From Clostridiales bacterium (lineage in GTDB: Bacteria; Bacillota; Clostridia; Lachnospirales; Lachnospiraceae), in assembly GCA_021204045.1 (NCBI GenBank), contig JAJQAA010000048.1, forward strand, positions 1 through 64,000: 64,000 nucleotides of DNA. Direction: 5' to 3'. The translations under genes were made by a program, and so were the position numbers. Positions 29,684-38,540 of the stretch are shown here, in pieces. A model generated the notes under the pieces. It had not been told where the DNA came from, made no database searches, and saw only the letters and a program-made list of their open reading frames with translations. The number at the start of each line of letters is the position of its first letter. The stretch's first letter is position 1.

Positions 29684-30320
29684 GGAGATTGGCACGGTCG
29701 CCCATATCCGGCGAGGCCGCAGCTCGGCGATTCTGACAATCCGCGCAAAAACAATTATGGATGATGTTCACATTGGGGACAGTATTGCGGTAAACGGCGT
29801 CTGCCTGACGGTCACAGAACTGCAAACAGATGGTTTTTCGGCGGATGTAATGCATGAGACGCTGGATCGTTCCTCGCTTGCGGGAATACAGACCGGCAGC
29901 CATGTCAATCTGGAGCGTGCGATGGCGGCAAACGGACGTTTTGGCGGTCATATCGTGGCAGGGCATGTGGACGGCACCGGGCGGATTGTGGATATCCGCC
30001 GAGACGACACGGCGATCTGGTATACCATCCAGGCATCACCGGAAATTTTGCGCTATATCGTGGAAAAGGGATCGATTGCCATTGATGGCATCAGCCTGAC
30101 GGTGGCCCGGGTATCTACGGACCGTTTTTCCATTTCGGCGATTCCCCACACGGTGCGGGAGACGGTGCTGCAGGAGCGGCGGAAGGGAGATGTTGTCAAT
30201 CTGGAGAATGATATGATCGGGAAGTATGTGGAACGGCTGATATGGGCAGATTCGGGAAATGGAAAACGTGCTGCGGATGGCGGAGTAACAAAGGATTTCC
30301 TGACCCGATGCGGATTTTAA
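29664..30320 (+). CDS. ribE: Riboflavin synthase alpha chain
   Basis: Trimeric lumazine-dismutating enzyme of 218 aa, made of two similar halves: [12 protein letters not shown] with [12 protein letters not shown], and a second half with [15 protein letters not shown]. The start at 29664 has AGGTGGAGC just before it, and the seven extra codons in the track lie inside ribD. ribBA follows after 13 bases. Confidence 0.95.
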   Translation: MFTGIVEEIGTVAHIRRGRSSAILTIRAKTIMDDVHIGDSIAVNGVCLTVTELQTDGFSADVMHETLDRSSLAGIQTGSHVNLERAMAANGRFGGHIVAGHVDGTGRIVDIRRDDTAIWYTIQASPEILRYIVEKGSIAIDGISLTVARVSTDRFSISAIPHTVRETVLQERRKGDVVNLENDMIGKYVERLIWADSGNGKRAADGGVTKDFLTRCGF

Positions 30321-30333
30321 GGAGGTGGCGAAC

Positions 30334-31530
30334 ATGGAATTTAACACGATTGAAGAGGCGTTGGAAGAGCTGAAAGCCGGACGGATTATCATGGTTACGG
30401 ATGACCCGGAGCGTGAGAATGAGGGAGATTTTATCTGCGCGGCGGAGTTTGCGACGACGGAGAATATCAACTTTATGGCGACATATGGCAAGGGACTTAT
30501 CTGCATGCCGATGTCCGAAGCATTTGTACAGAAGCTGCAGATTCCGCAGATGGTCACACAGAATACCGACAATCATGAGACGGCGTTTACGGTATCCATC
30601 GACCATGTGTCGACGACAACAGGAATTTCGGCGGCGGAGCGGTCGGTCACGGCGATGAAATGCGTTGAGGAGAACGCAAAACCGGAGGATTTTCGTCGTC
30701 CGGGACATATGTTTCCGCTTCTGGCGAAAAGAAACGGCGTGCTGGAGCGAAACGGCCATACGGAAGCTACCGTCGATCTCTGCCGGCTGGCGGGATTGAA
30801 GGAATGCGGCCTCTGTTGTGAGATCATGCGTGAGGACGGTACAATGATGCGCACGCCGGAGCTGATGGAACTGGCAAAGCGATGGGGAATCAAATTCATT
30901 ACGATTCAGGCGTTGCAGAGCTACCGCAAGTGTCATGAAAAACTGGTCGACCGCGTCACGGTCACAAAGATGCCGACAAAGTATGGAGAATTTGTTGCAT
31001 ATGGTTATGTAAACCGATTGAATGGAGAACATCATGTCGCGCTCGTGAAGGGCGAGATCGGCGACGGCAGGGATGTGCTGTGCCGGGTTCATTCGGAGTG
31101 TCTGACCGGGGATACCTTCGGTTCTCTGCGCTGCGATTGCGGGCAGCAGTTTGCGGCGGCGATGACGCAGATTGAGAAGGAAGGCCGGGGAATTCTGCTT
31201 TATATGCGGCAGGAGGGTCGGGGAATCGGCCTGATCAACAAGCTGCGGGCCTATGAGCTGCAGGAGAGAGGCATGGACACGCTGGAAGCAAATCTGGCGC
31301 TGGGTTTTGCTGCCGATCAGCGGGAGTATTATATCGGCGCGCAGATTCTGCGGGATCTCGGGGTACACAGTCTGCGGCTGCTGACAAACAATCCGGATAA
31401 GGTCTATCAGCTGGCGGAATTTGGCATGGAGATTGCGGAGCGTGTGCCGATCCAGATGAACGCGACGGCGCATGATCTGTTTTATCTGAGAACGAAGCAG
31501 CAGCGGATGGGGCATATCTTACGGTATTGA
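30334..31530 (+). CDS. ribBA: Bifunctional DHBP synthase / GTP cyclohydrolase II
   Basis: 398 aa fusion that makes both riboflavin precursors. The N-terminal DHBP synthase has [11 protein letters not shown] and [12 protein letters not shown]; the C-terminal GTP cyclohydrolase II has zinc site [17 protein letters not shown] and [16 protein letters not shown]. The ATG at 30334 sits nine bases behind AAGGAGG; the track uses an upstream GTG. Confidence 0.96.
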   Translation: MEFNTIEEALEELKAGRIIMVTDDPERENEGDFICAAEFATTENINFMATYGKGLICMPMSEAFVQKLQIPQMVTQNTDNHETAFTVSIDHVSTTTGISAAERSVTAMKCVEENAKPEDFRRPGHMFPLLAKRNGVLERNGHTEATVDLCRLAGLKECGLCCEIMREDGTMMRTPELMELAKRWGIKFITIQALQSYRKCHEKLVDRVTVTKMPTKYGEFVAYGYVNRLNGEHHVALVKGEIGDGRDVLCRVHSECLTGDTFGSLRCDCGQQFAAAMTQIEKEGRGILLYMRQEGRGIGLINKLRAYELQERGMDTLEANLALGFAADQREYYIGAQILRDLGVHSLRLLTNNPDKVYQLAEFGMEIAERVPIQMNATAHDLFYLRTKQQRMGHILRY

Positions 31531-31591
31531 ACGCTGGAAATAGGTTGATAGAGATATTAGCAGAAAATGATGAAAAAAAGGAGAATGCAAA

Positions 31592-32059
31592 ATGAGAACA
31601 TTAGAGGGAAATCTGGTTGCGCAGGAGATGAGGATCGGCATTGTTGCCGCTCGTTTTAATGAATTTATCACTTCAAAATTAGTTGACGGGGCAATCGACG
31701 GCCTTACCCGCCACGGAGTGGCGGAGGACGATATTGAGGTGGCGTGGGTGCCCGGGGCGTTTGAGATTCCGCTGATTGCCTCAAAAATGGAAAAAAGCGG
31801 CCGCTACGACGCGGTAATCGCACTCGGCGCGGTTATCCGCGGCAGCACCAGCCATTACGACTATGTGTGCAATGAGGTGTCCAAGGGAATCGCGACGGTC
31901 TCATTAAACAGCGGGATTCCGGTGTTGTTCGGGGTGCTGACAACAGAAAATATCGAGCAGGCGATCGAGCGCGCGGGAACCAAGGCGGGCAACAAGGGCT
32001 ATGATTGCGCGCTGAGCGCAATTGAGATGGTGAACCTGATCCGGGAGATTGAGCGGTAG
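31592..32059 (+). CDS. ribH: 6,7-dimethyl-8-ribityllumazine synthase
   Basis: 155 aa capsid-type lumazine synthase, condensing the RibA/RibD and RibB products. Motifs [43 protein letters not shown] and [12 protein letters not shown] are complete. It is the last gene of the FMN-controlled operon; a 61-base gap with GGAG precedes it. Confidence 0.97.
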   Translation: MRTLEGNLVAQEMRIGIVAARFNEFITSKLVDGAIDGLTRHGVAEDDIEVAWVPGAFEIPLIASKMEKSGRYDAVIALGAVIRGSTSHYDYVCNEVSKGIATVSLNSGIPVLFGVLTTENIEQAIERAGTKAGNKGYDCALSAIEMVNLIREIER

Positions 32060-32229
32060 AGTAATTAAGCGACGGAACCAGAAATAATTGAATGGCAGAG
32101 GAATAAAACAGACAATATGTAGATGATGTGCGGTTGACAAGAATAATTTTCTTTGGTATTGTGATGATGTTTGGCTGTAAAAGCAGACGTAATTCACAAA
32201 ATCAGGAACCGGGGATGAGGTGGTGCGCG

Positions 32230-32997
32230 GTGAGCCGATGGAAACGGTTTGGGATCCCCATGCTGGGAATTCTGGCGGTGCTTTTGATCTGGGAACTGGT
32301 GTGCCGTTTTGGCGCGCTGAACGCTTATGTGCTGCCGCCGCCATCGAAGGTCTGGAGCAGTTTTGTTAAAATGCTTGTGAGCGGTGAGCTGTGGAAGGAT
32401 ATCGTTATCAGTTTCCTGCGCGTGATGAAGGGCTTCCTGATCGCGTTTGTTCTGGCATTTGTGCTGGGGATGGCGCGGATATTGTTCCCGGGGAGCGCGT
32501 CCTGGTATGAATATCTGGTACAGTTTTTCCGTCACGTACCGCCGTTGAGCATGATTCCGCTGCTGATTTTGTGGTGCGGGATCGGGGAAACCACAAAGAT
32601 CGTGATTATCGTGCTGGCGTCCTTTTTTCCGATGTATTTAAATATTGTAAAGGGGTTTACCGGATGTGATCAGAAACTGATCGAAGTGGGGGATATGTTC
32701 GGCTACTCGAAAGGAAAGAAGTTTTTCAGGATTATTCTGCCGTATGCTTCGGCGGATATCCTGGTCGGGATGCGGATCGGGCTGGGTTATAGCTGGCGGG
32801 CGATTATCGGCGCCGAGATGGTGGCAGCTTCCACCGGTCTGGGACATCTGATTTTGTTTGCGCAGCAGATGTCGCGGACAGACAAGGTGATCGTGGGAAT
32901 TCTGGTGATCGGTCTGGTCGGATACGCGACGGACTGGCTTTTTGGGCTGCTGATTGCGTGGCTGCTGAGAGGATCCGGAGAAAATGGCTGGAATTGA
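32230..32997 (+). CDS. ABC importer permease, SsuC/TauC/ThiX type
   Basis: Membrane subunit of about 255 aa with six hydrophobic segments and the EAA loop (VGDMFGYSKGKKFFRIILPYASADILVGMRIGLG). N-terminal LPPPSKVWSSF and WRAIIGAEMVAASTGLG are hallmarks of the sulfonate/taurine/nitrate/THI5 class. I use GTG 32230, six bases after GAGGTGG; ATG 32215 and the track's GTG 32128 are alternatives, but a TTGACA-N17-TATTGT promoter overlaps the latter. It overlaps the ATPase gene by 14 bases. Confidence 0.85.
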   Translation: MSRWKRFGIPMLGILAVLLIWELVCRFGALNAYVLPPPSKVWSSFVKMLVSGELWKDIVISFLRVMKGFLIAFVLAFVLGMARILFPGSASWYEYLVQFFRHVPPLSMIPLLILWCGIGETTKIVIIVLASFFPMYLNIVKGFTGCDQKLIEVGDMFGYSKGKKFFRIILPYASADILVGMRIGLGYSWRAIIGAEMVAASTGLGHLILFAQQMSRTDKVIVGILVIGLVGYATDWLFGLLIAWLLRGSGENGWN

Positions 32998-33700
32998 ACT
33001 GATCGACGTTCACAAATATTATCAGGTGGACGGGCGGGAGCTGAAAGTCCTGGATGGCCTCTGCCTGAAGGTGCCGGAAAGGCAGATTACAGTGGTGCTG
33101 GGGCAGAGCGGCTGCGGCAAGACTACGCTTTTGCGCCTGGTCGGTGGTCTGGAAAACGCGGACAGCGGCGAGATCCGCTGGGAGGGCGGACGTAAGGCTG
33201 CTTTCGTGTTTCAGGAGCCGCGGCTTATGCCATGGCTGAACGTCTGGAGTAATGTGGTATTCGGCCTGCGCTGCAGAGAAATTGTGCAGACGAGAATACA
33301 GGATATCATCCATACGGTGGGGCTCGAGGGCTTTGAGCGGGCCTACCCGTCCCAGCTTTCAGGAGGAATGCAGCAGCGGGTGGCGTTGGCCCGGGCGCTT
33401 GCCTGCGAACCGTCGTTTATCATGATGGATGAACCGTTCGCCGCGCTGGATCATTTTACGCGGGAGCAGATGCAGAGGGAACTTTTGCGAGTGCGGGAAA
33501 CGCAGGGGAGCAGCATCCTGTTTGTGACCCATTCGGTTGATGAGGCGCTTGTTCTCGGGGATAAGATTGTCGTGATTGAAAAGGGACGGGTGAAGGCAGA
33601 GTACCCGGTGCCGCTGTCGGCAAAGGATCGAAATCTGCTGGATGAGGAAATGATTGCCTTGAAAAAGGAAATTATCAATGATTTGAATTTTGCAAAATGA
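32984..33700 (+). CDS. ABC importer ATP-binding protein, SsuB/TauB type
   Basis: 238 aa ATPase with Walker A GQSGCGKTT, Q-loop VFQEPRLMPWLNVWSNV (typical of nitrate/sulfonate/taurine systems), signature LSGGMQQRVALARAL, Walker B FIMMDEPFAALD and H-loop VTHSVDEAL. It overlaps the permease upstream and, by a few bases, the leader of the binding-protein gene, so the three form one operon. Confidence 0.93.
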   Translation: MAGIELIDVHKYYQVDGRELKVLDGLCLKVPERQITVVLGQSGCGKTTLLRLVGGLENADSGEIRWEGGRKAAFVFQEPRLMPWLNVWSNVVFGLRCREIVQTRIQDIIHTVGLEGFERAYPSQLSGGMQQRVALARALACEPSFIMMDEPFAALDHFTREQMQRELLRVRETQGSSILFVTHSVDEALVLGDKIVVIEKGRVKAEYPVPLSAKDRNLLDEEMIALKKEIINDLNFAK

Positions 33701-33714
33701 GGAGGATCTGCATT

Positions 33715-34827
33715 ATGAAAAAAAGACTGACTGCGCTGAGCCTGGCAGTATGCCTGGCGACGGTGGCATTTTCCGGCTGTTCCGGGAGCCGTAACGGTGC
33801 GGCTGCGGGGGGCGCGGCTGAGACGACAGCAGCAGTAGAGCCAACAACTGCCGCGGAGGCCAAAGATGAGACCACGGCGGCCGCAGCAGCGGAAACCGCG
33901 GCGGAAGTGGATAATAAAAATCAGGATGGCGCGGAGGGCGCCAAGGTAGAAACGGCGCAGTCCGGCATTGATAAGCTGGTGTTTACTTATGTGACGTCCC
34001 CGTTGAATGTGCCGACGATCATTGAGAAGGATCAGGAGATTTTTGCGAAGGCGCTGGAGCCGATGGGTATTTCCGTGGAATACGCGGAGATTACCTCCGG
34101 CGCAGATCAGACCCAGGCACTCGCTTCCGGCGACGTGCAGGTGCTGTACGCGGTGGGCGCGACGTCGGTCATTTTGTCCGCGGCAAACGGAGCGGATATC
34201 AAGGTACTGAATATGTACAGCCGTTCTCCGAAGGCCTTCTGCATGTATTCTACGGATGATACGCTGACGACGCCGGAAAGCCTGCGCGGAAAAACGATCG
34301 CGGGACCGACCGGGACGAACCTGCATGAGCTTCTGGTGGCTTATCTGGCGACGGGAGGTATGACGCTGGATGATGTAAACTATCTGAACATGTCGATTCC
34401 GGACGCCAAGGCCGCTCTGGACGGCGGAAGTTTGGACGTCGCGCTGATTGCCGGAGCGACGGCCTATCAGGCGCAGCGGCAGGGATATCATCTTGTGGCG
34501 GACGGCGACGGTCTGATTAAAGCCATTATTGCGGTGGCAGTGACGCAGAAATTCTACGATGAAAATCCGGATGTGATCGAAAAGCTGGCCGAGGCGCAGG
34601 CGCAGATCGCCGCGTATATGGAGGAAAATCCGGATGAGACGATCGGCGCGGTCGCGGCGGCTCTTGACCTGGATGAGGAAGCTGTGCGGGAGATGTATCC
34701 GTATTATGATTTTTCGCTGGAGCTTAGCGAGGATGATATTGATGGCTTCCAGAAGACGGCGGATTTCATGCTGGAGTCCGGTATGATCGAGGGCGCGCTG
34801 GATGTGGAGACGCTGTTTATCCGTTAA
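33715..34827 (+). CDS. ABC importer substrate-binding lipoprotein, NMT1/THI5-like
   Basis: 370 aa lipoprotein. Signal peptide ends at lipobox AFSGC (Cys22), followed by a low-complexity Ala/Thr/Glu linker of roughly 65 residues, then a periplasmic-binding fold with PTIIEKDQEIFAKALEPMG, SGADQTQALASGDVQ and RGKTIAGPTGTNLHELL, as in SsuA/TauA/THI5-like proteins. The start at 33715 follows GAGGAGG. Ligand not identifiable from sequence; a flavin or pyrimidine precursor is one idea from its place beside the rib operon. Confidence 0.87.
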   Translation: MKKRLTALSLAVCLATVAFSGCSGSRNGAAAGGAAETTAAVEPTTAAEAKDETTAAAAAETAAEVDNKNQDGAEGAKVETAQSGIDKLVFTYVTSPLNVPTIIEKDQEIFAKALEPMGISVEYAEITSGADQTQALASGDVQVLYAVGATSVILSAANGADIKVLNMYSRSPKAFCMYSTDDTLTTPESLRGKTIAGPTGTNLHELLVAYLATGGMTLDDVNYLNMSIPDAKAALDGGSLDVALIAGATAYQAQRQGYHLVADGDGLIKAIIAVAVTQKFYDENPDVIEKLAEAQAQIAAYMEENPDETIGAVAAALDLDEEAVREMYPYYDFSLELSEDDIDGFQKTADFMLESGMIEGALDVETLFIR

Positions 34828-34854
34828 AATTGGTGTGAGATTTGCGCTGGATTC

Positions 34855-34894
34855 GCGAGAAAAACACGAGAAAACGTGAGAATGCGTGAGAAAA
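34855..34894 (+). repeat. Four ten-base direct repeats, GAGAAAA type
   Basis: Units gcgagaaaaa, cacgagaaaa, cgtgagaatg and cgtgagaaaa follow each other without gaps, just after the binding-protein stop and against the terminator. No function is evident. Confidence 0.6.
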
Positions 34895-34932
34895 TGCCGC
34901 CTGGCGATAAATTTTTCCGGCGGCATTTTTTT
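34892..34932 (+). terminator. Terminator of the ABC importer operon
   Basis: ATGCCGCC and GGCGGCAT arms around an AT-rich loop, followed by seven T. A fourfold ten-base repeat precedes it (34855-34894). Confidence 0.8.
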
Positions 34933-34978
34933 CATCGGCAGTTTTTACCTGTGAAAGAGAGGAGAATAGGAGGCATCC

Positions 34979-35803
34979 ATGAAAATCCATCGTATTATTG
35001 CAGTTTATTACAGTGCGACCGGCAATACAAAACGGGTTGTGACGGCGATCGCCGGACAGATCGCCAAAGTACTGGCGGCGTCGGTGTCAGAATTTGATTT
35101 TACATTGCCGGCGGCGAGAACCAGTTCGGTGGCGTATGCCCCGGACGATCTTGTTGTATTTGGAACGCCGGTTTACGCGGGCAGGGTACCCAACAAAATG
35201 CTGCCTGTAGTGCAGACGTTGTTTTGTGGGAACGGGGCGTTGGCGATTCCGGTTGTGACGTTCGGGAACCGGAGCTACGACAATGCGTTAATTGAGCTTC
35301 GGAATGAGCTGGAAACGGATGGTTTTCACACAATTGCGGGAGCGGCTTTCGCGGCGAGCCATGTGTTTTCGGATAAAATTGCCCCGGGACGACCGGATGC
35401 TGAGGATCTGGCGGTGCTGGAACAGTTTTCCGCAGCAGCCGCGCGGAAAATCCTTGCGATGACGGAAATTCCCGCGCCGATTGCTGTGCGTGGGGATGAC
35501 CCGGTGGGGCCGTATTATACACCGCTGGGGACGGATGGAAAACCGGCGGTATTTTTGAAAGCGAAACCGCTGACGAGAGCGGAAGCCTGCAATCAGTGCG
35601 GATTGTGTGTGAAGGTCTGTCCCATGGGATCGATTGATATGTCGGATCCAGCACTGGTGTCCGGTATCTGTATCAAATGCCAGGCCTGCGTGAAGTGTTG
35701 TCCGACAAAGGCAAAGTATTTTGCCGATCCGGCGTTTTTATCGCATGTTAAGATGCTGGAACAGAATTATATCCGACGGGCCGAGACGGAGGTGTTTGTA
35801 TAG
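34979..35803 (+). CDS. EFR1-type flavodoxin-ferredoxin protein
   Basis: 274 aa with an N-terminal flavodoxin fold (YYSATGNTKRV phosphate loop, VFGTPVYAGRVPNKM) and a C-terminal ferredoxin with two 4Fe-4S clusters (CNQCGLCVKVCP and CIKCQACVKCCP). It probably moves electrons between flavin and iron-sulfur carriers in the cytosol. The partner is unknown. GAGGAATAGGAGG lies ahead of ATG. A separate fossil of the same family is near 52.5 kb. Confidence 0.88.
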   Translation: MKIHRIIAVYYSATGNTKRVVTAIAGQIAKVLAASVSEFDFTLPAARTSSVAYAPDDLVVFGTPVYAGRVPNKMLPVVQTLFCGNGALAIPVVTFGNRSYDNALIELRNELETDGFHTIAGAAFAASHVFSDKIAPGRPDAEDLAVLEQFSAAAARKILAMTEIPAPIAVRGDDPVGPYYTPLGTDGKPAVFLKAKPLTRAEACNQCGLCVKVCPMGSIDMSDPALVSGICIKCQACVKCCPTKAKYFADPAFLSHVKMLEQNYIRRAETEVFV

Positions 35804-35868
35804 ACATTCGGATAATTTTTTACAAAGCACTTGATTTTTGAGGACGGCAAGAGTAAAATGTTCGTGAA

Positions 35869-35919
35869 ATATGTGTTAAGTTTTTGTAAAATTAATATAA
35901 AATCAAAATTAACACATAT
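35869..35919. promoter_or_regulatory. Inverted repeat upstream of the AtoE-like gene
   Basis: Perfect 11-base arms ATATGTGTTAA and TTAACACATAT are separated by 29 AT-rich bases, about 95 bases before the start codon. The spacing and base composition suit a repressor operator pair around a promoter; TTAACA-type arms recall Rex-like sites, but that is only a resemblance. Confidence 0.5.
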
Positions 35920-36014
35920 ATCCCGACAGCCGAGCCGTTTATTTTTGCCGAGCAGGAATAAAAATGTGGGATATGGTAGGTGCGCCGGGAAATAAAAAAG
36001 CGGAGGACGCGAAT

Positions 36015-37382
36015 ATGTTTAAACGATTTACAAACGCCTGTGTTAAACTGGTGGAACGCTACCTGCCGGATCCATTCCTGTTTGCTATTGTGCTGACGAT
36101 GGTTGTTTTTGCGGCATCAGCCATATTCACAGGCAACACCGTGATGGATGTTCTGGCTGCCTGGGGTAATTTCAGCAGTGGTATCTGGAATCTTCTGAAA
36201 TTCTCCATGCAGACATCTATGATCGTGGTGTTTGGTTCCGCGCTGGCCAAGACGCCGGCATTTACAAAGCTGATCAACAAGGTTGCCAGCTATGCGAAGG
36301 ACAATGTGTCCGCAATTATTCTGACTACGGTTGTATCCGCAATTTTCAGCTGGTTGAACTACGGACTGGGCCTGATTGTGGGAGCCCTGCTGGGCAAGGC
36401 GATCGCGAAGCGTCTGCGCGGCGTGGATTACCGTGTATTGATTGCCGCTGCTTATTCCGGCTTTGTCATCTGGCATCAGGGACTTTCCGGATCGATTCCG
36501 CTGACGATTTCGACCGGATTTGATGTCGCGGGGAAAACCATTCAGGCGGACATTACATCAACGCTGTTTCATCCGATGAACCTGATTATCGTTGTGGTAT
36601 GTGTTCTTGTTCTTTGTGTCGTGAACGTAGCCATGCATCCGGATGCGGAGCACACGATCTCGGTTGATCCCAGCCTGCTGGAAGATGAGAAGGTTGTGGA
36701 ATATGAGATCAACACGCCGGCGGATAAGATGGAGCACAGTAAGATCCTCTGGGCGCTGACCTGCCTCCTGGGCTGGGCTTATATTATTTATTATTTTGCT
36801 TCCTATGCGGCCAGCGGCAAGGGTATTCTGAATGGACTCGGCCGTGACTCCGTGAACCTGGTGCTGCTGTTTGCCGGTATTCTGCTTCACGGTGATCTGC
36901 GCCGCTATGTGGATGTGATCAAGGATTCCGTTTCTTCTGTGGCCGGTGTTATCCTGCAGTATCCATTCTACGCAGGTATCATGGCGATCATGGTGGTAAC
37001 CGATGCGCAGGGACTGAGCCTCGCAGTGCTCATTTCCAATTTCTTCGTGAGCGTTTCCAACCAGATTACCTTCCCGCTGCTTTCCTTCCTGTCCGCGGGT
37101 ATTGTAAACTTCCTGGTGCCGTCCGGCGGTGGCCAGTGGACGGTACAGGCGCCGATCGTTATGACGGCTGCGGAGCAGCTGGGCGTGCCGACAAACCTGG
37201 CGGCGATGGCGATCGCGCTGGGCGATCAGTGGACCAACATGATTCAGCCGTTCTGGGCGCTGCCGGCATTGGCAGTAGCCGGCCTGAAGGCAAAGGATAT
37301 CATGGGCTACATGGTCGTAGTTACGATTGCGACCGGTATCGTGTTTGCGGTAGGTATGCTTGGCTGGGCGATGCTGTTCTAA
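36015..37382 (+). CDS. Short-chain fatty acid transporter, AtoE family
   Basis: 455 aa with about a dozen membrane segments and the family hallmarks RYLPDPFLFAIVLT at the N-terminus, GFVIWHQGLSGSIPL and SGGGQWTVQAPIV. E. coli AtoE takes up short-chain fatty acids; here uptake or release of butyrate-like acids is likely. The track starts 17 codons earlier; ATG 36015 follows CGGAGG at good spacing. A palindromic element lies upstream. Confidence 0.9.
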   Translation: MFKRFTNACVKLVERYLPDPFLFAIVLTMVVFAASAIFTGNTVMDVLAAWGNFSSGIWNLLKFSMQTSMIVVFGSALAKTPAFTKLINKVASYAKDNVSAIILTTVVSAIFSWLNYGLGLIVGALLGKAIAKRLRGVDYRVLIAAAYSGFVIWHQGLSGSIPLTISTGFDVAGKTIQADITSTLFHPMNLIIVVVCVLVLCVVNVAMHPDAEHTISVDPSLLEDEKVVEYEINTPADKMEHSKILWALTCLLGWAYIIYYFASYAASGKGILNGLGRDSVNLVLLFAGILLHGDLRRYVDVIKDSVSSVAGVILQYPFYAGIMAIMVVTDAQGLSLAVLISNFFVSVSNQITFPLLSFLSAGIVNFLVPSGGGQWTVQAPIVMTAAEQLGVPTNLAAMAIALGDQWTNMIQPFWALPALAVAGLKAKDIMGYMVVVTIATGIVFAVGMLGWAMLF

Positions 37383-37478
37383 GCGAAAGCGACGAATTGT
37401 GACTGCATTCCCGGGAAAGTACATTTTGGCGAATGTTGTCAATCGTTTTGGATTTCGTAAAAAAATGTTATGAATAAT

Positions 37479-37515
37479 GGGGCGACGTTTTTGTAAAAGA
37501 AGACGCCGCCTTGTT
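37479..37515 (+). terminator. Possible terminator after the AtoE-like gene
   Basis: GGGGCGACGT and ACGCCGCC arms with one mismatch, then TTGTTTTTG. The rest of the 240-base gap is AT-rich and holds only the promoter of the next gene. Confidence 0.4.
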
Positions 37516-37557
37516 TTTGTCCTTTATTTCCGGTGTGAAACAGGGTATAATGAATCA

Positions 37558-37586
37558 TTGACGAAAACGCATCGGTATGATATAGT
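37558..37586 (+). promoter_or_regulatory. Promoter of the DUF3881 gene
   Basis: TTGACG, 17 bases, TATAGT, 35 bases before the ATG. Confidence 0.6.
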
Positions 37587-37620
37587 GTGGACACTTGACA
37601 TAGAGCTGAGGGGTGACGGC

Positions 37621-38499
37621 ATGCATCGATTTTTGCGGAGCATCGGTTTTGGAAAATATCAGGGGAAAAAGGAAATTGCAAGACTTCTTGACGAGCTTGC
37701 GCAGACCGGATTGCAGCAGCGGATTCAGATAGAACCGGACGCGAATCTGTGCGAGATTCGCGCGGAAGTCGCGGAAGGGATGGGACTTGCCATCGTGGGA
37801 GAGACGGATGAAAAAGGGAACTTCCACCGGGAATATTATTATCCTTATTTGATTGGGAGAGATATGTCCTCGCAGGCGGATTGTTCCATTCAGAGACACA
37901 CGGAAAAAGAAACCTACGGCGGTCTCCTGGATGAGAGCCGGGTGGGAATTTCGCTGATTTTTTATCTGGATAATGCGTTGGAATATCGGGAGCGTGGGCT
38001 GGATCATTTATCACAGCAGGTGACATCGGTGAACCTGACCGGACTGGCGGCGGAGGGGAAAATCCTTTTACCGCTACATCGGACGAAGAAACAGCTGGAG
38101 CGAGCCAAAGTGGCGGCAAAGGACCGCAACAGTCTGGTCGAGGCGGCGCGCAACGGCGATGAGGAAGCGATGGAGACATTGACGATGGAGGATATTGATC
38201 TGTATTCCCAGATTTCACGGCGGGTAATGAAGGAAGATATTTATTCGATTGTCGACTCCAGCTTCATGCCAAATGGGATCGAATGTGATCAGTATTCGAT
38301 CGTCGGCGAGATCACGAAAGTAGAATTGCTGACGAACCGCGTGACGGAGGAGCAGGTTTATAATCTTACATTGAACTGCAATGATATCATTTTTCATGTC
38401 GGTATCTCCCGCGCGGATCTGATCGGCGAACCTATGCCGGGGCGGCGTTTTAAAGGGCAGATCTGGATGCAGGGAGTAGTGAAGTTTTCGGAAGAATGA
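37621..38499 (+). CDS. DUF3881 family protein
   Basis: 292 aa soluble protein found mainly in Lachnospiraceae. It starts MHRFLRSIGFG and has conserved FHREYYYPYLIG and GVSL-type segment RVGISLIFYLDN; no catalytic motif, signal or membrane segment is visible. The track runs 48 codons upstream through the promoter; ATG 37621 has GAGGGGTG before it. Function unknown. Confidence 0.85.
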   Translation: MHRFLRSIGFGKYQGKKEIARLLDELAQTGLQQRIQIEPDANLCEIRAEVAEGMGLAIVGETDEKGNFHREYYYPYLIGRDMSSQADCSIQRHTEKETYGGLLDESRVGISLIFYLDNALEYRERGLDHLSQQVTSVNLTGLAAEGKILLPLHRTKKQLERAKVAAKDRNSLVEAARNGDEEAMETLTMEDIDLYSQISRRVMKEDIYSIVDSSFMPNGIECDQYSIVGEITKVELLTNRVTEEQVYNLTLNCNDIIFHVGISRADLIGEPMPGRRFKGQIWMQGVVKFSEE

Positions 38500-38540
38500 C
38501 GTTTTCCCTGACGATTTTTTGTTCCCTGAAAACGGTTGTT

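Noticed and set aside
30196-31515. 439-codon minus-strand ORF opposite ribBA
   Set aside because: Antisense shadow of a conserved enzyme; the His/Arg-rich product has no recognisable domain.
34855-34894. CRISPR or minisatellite
   Set aside because: Units are only ten bases long and directly adjacent, with no spacers.
33451-34935. 494-codon minus-strand ORF opposite the importer genes
   Set aside because: Arg/His-rich shadow of the ATPase and binding-protein genes and crosses their terminator.
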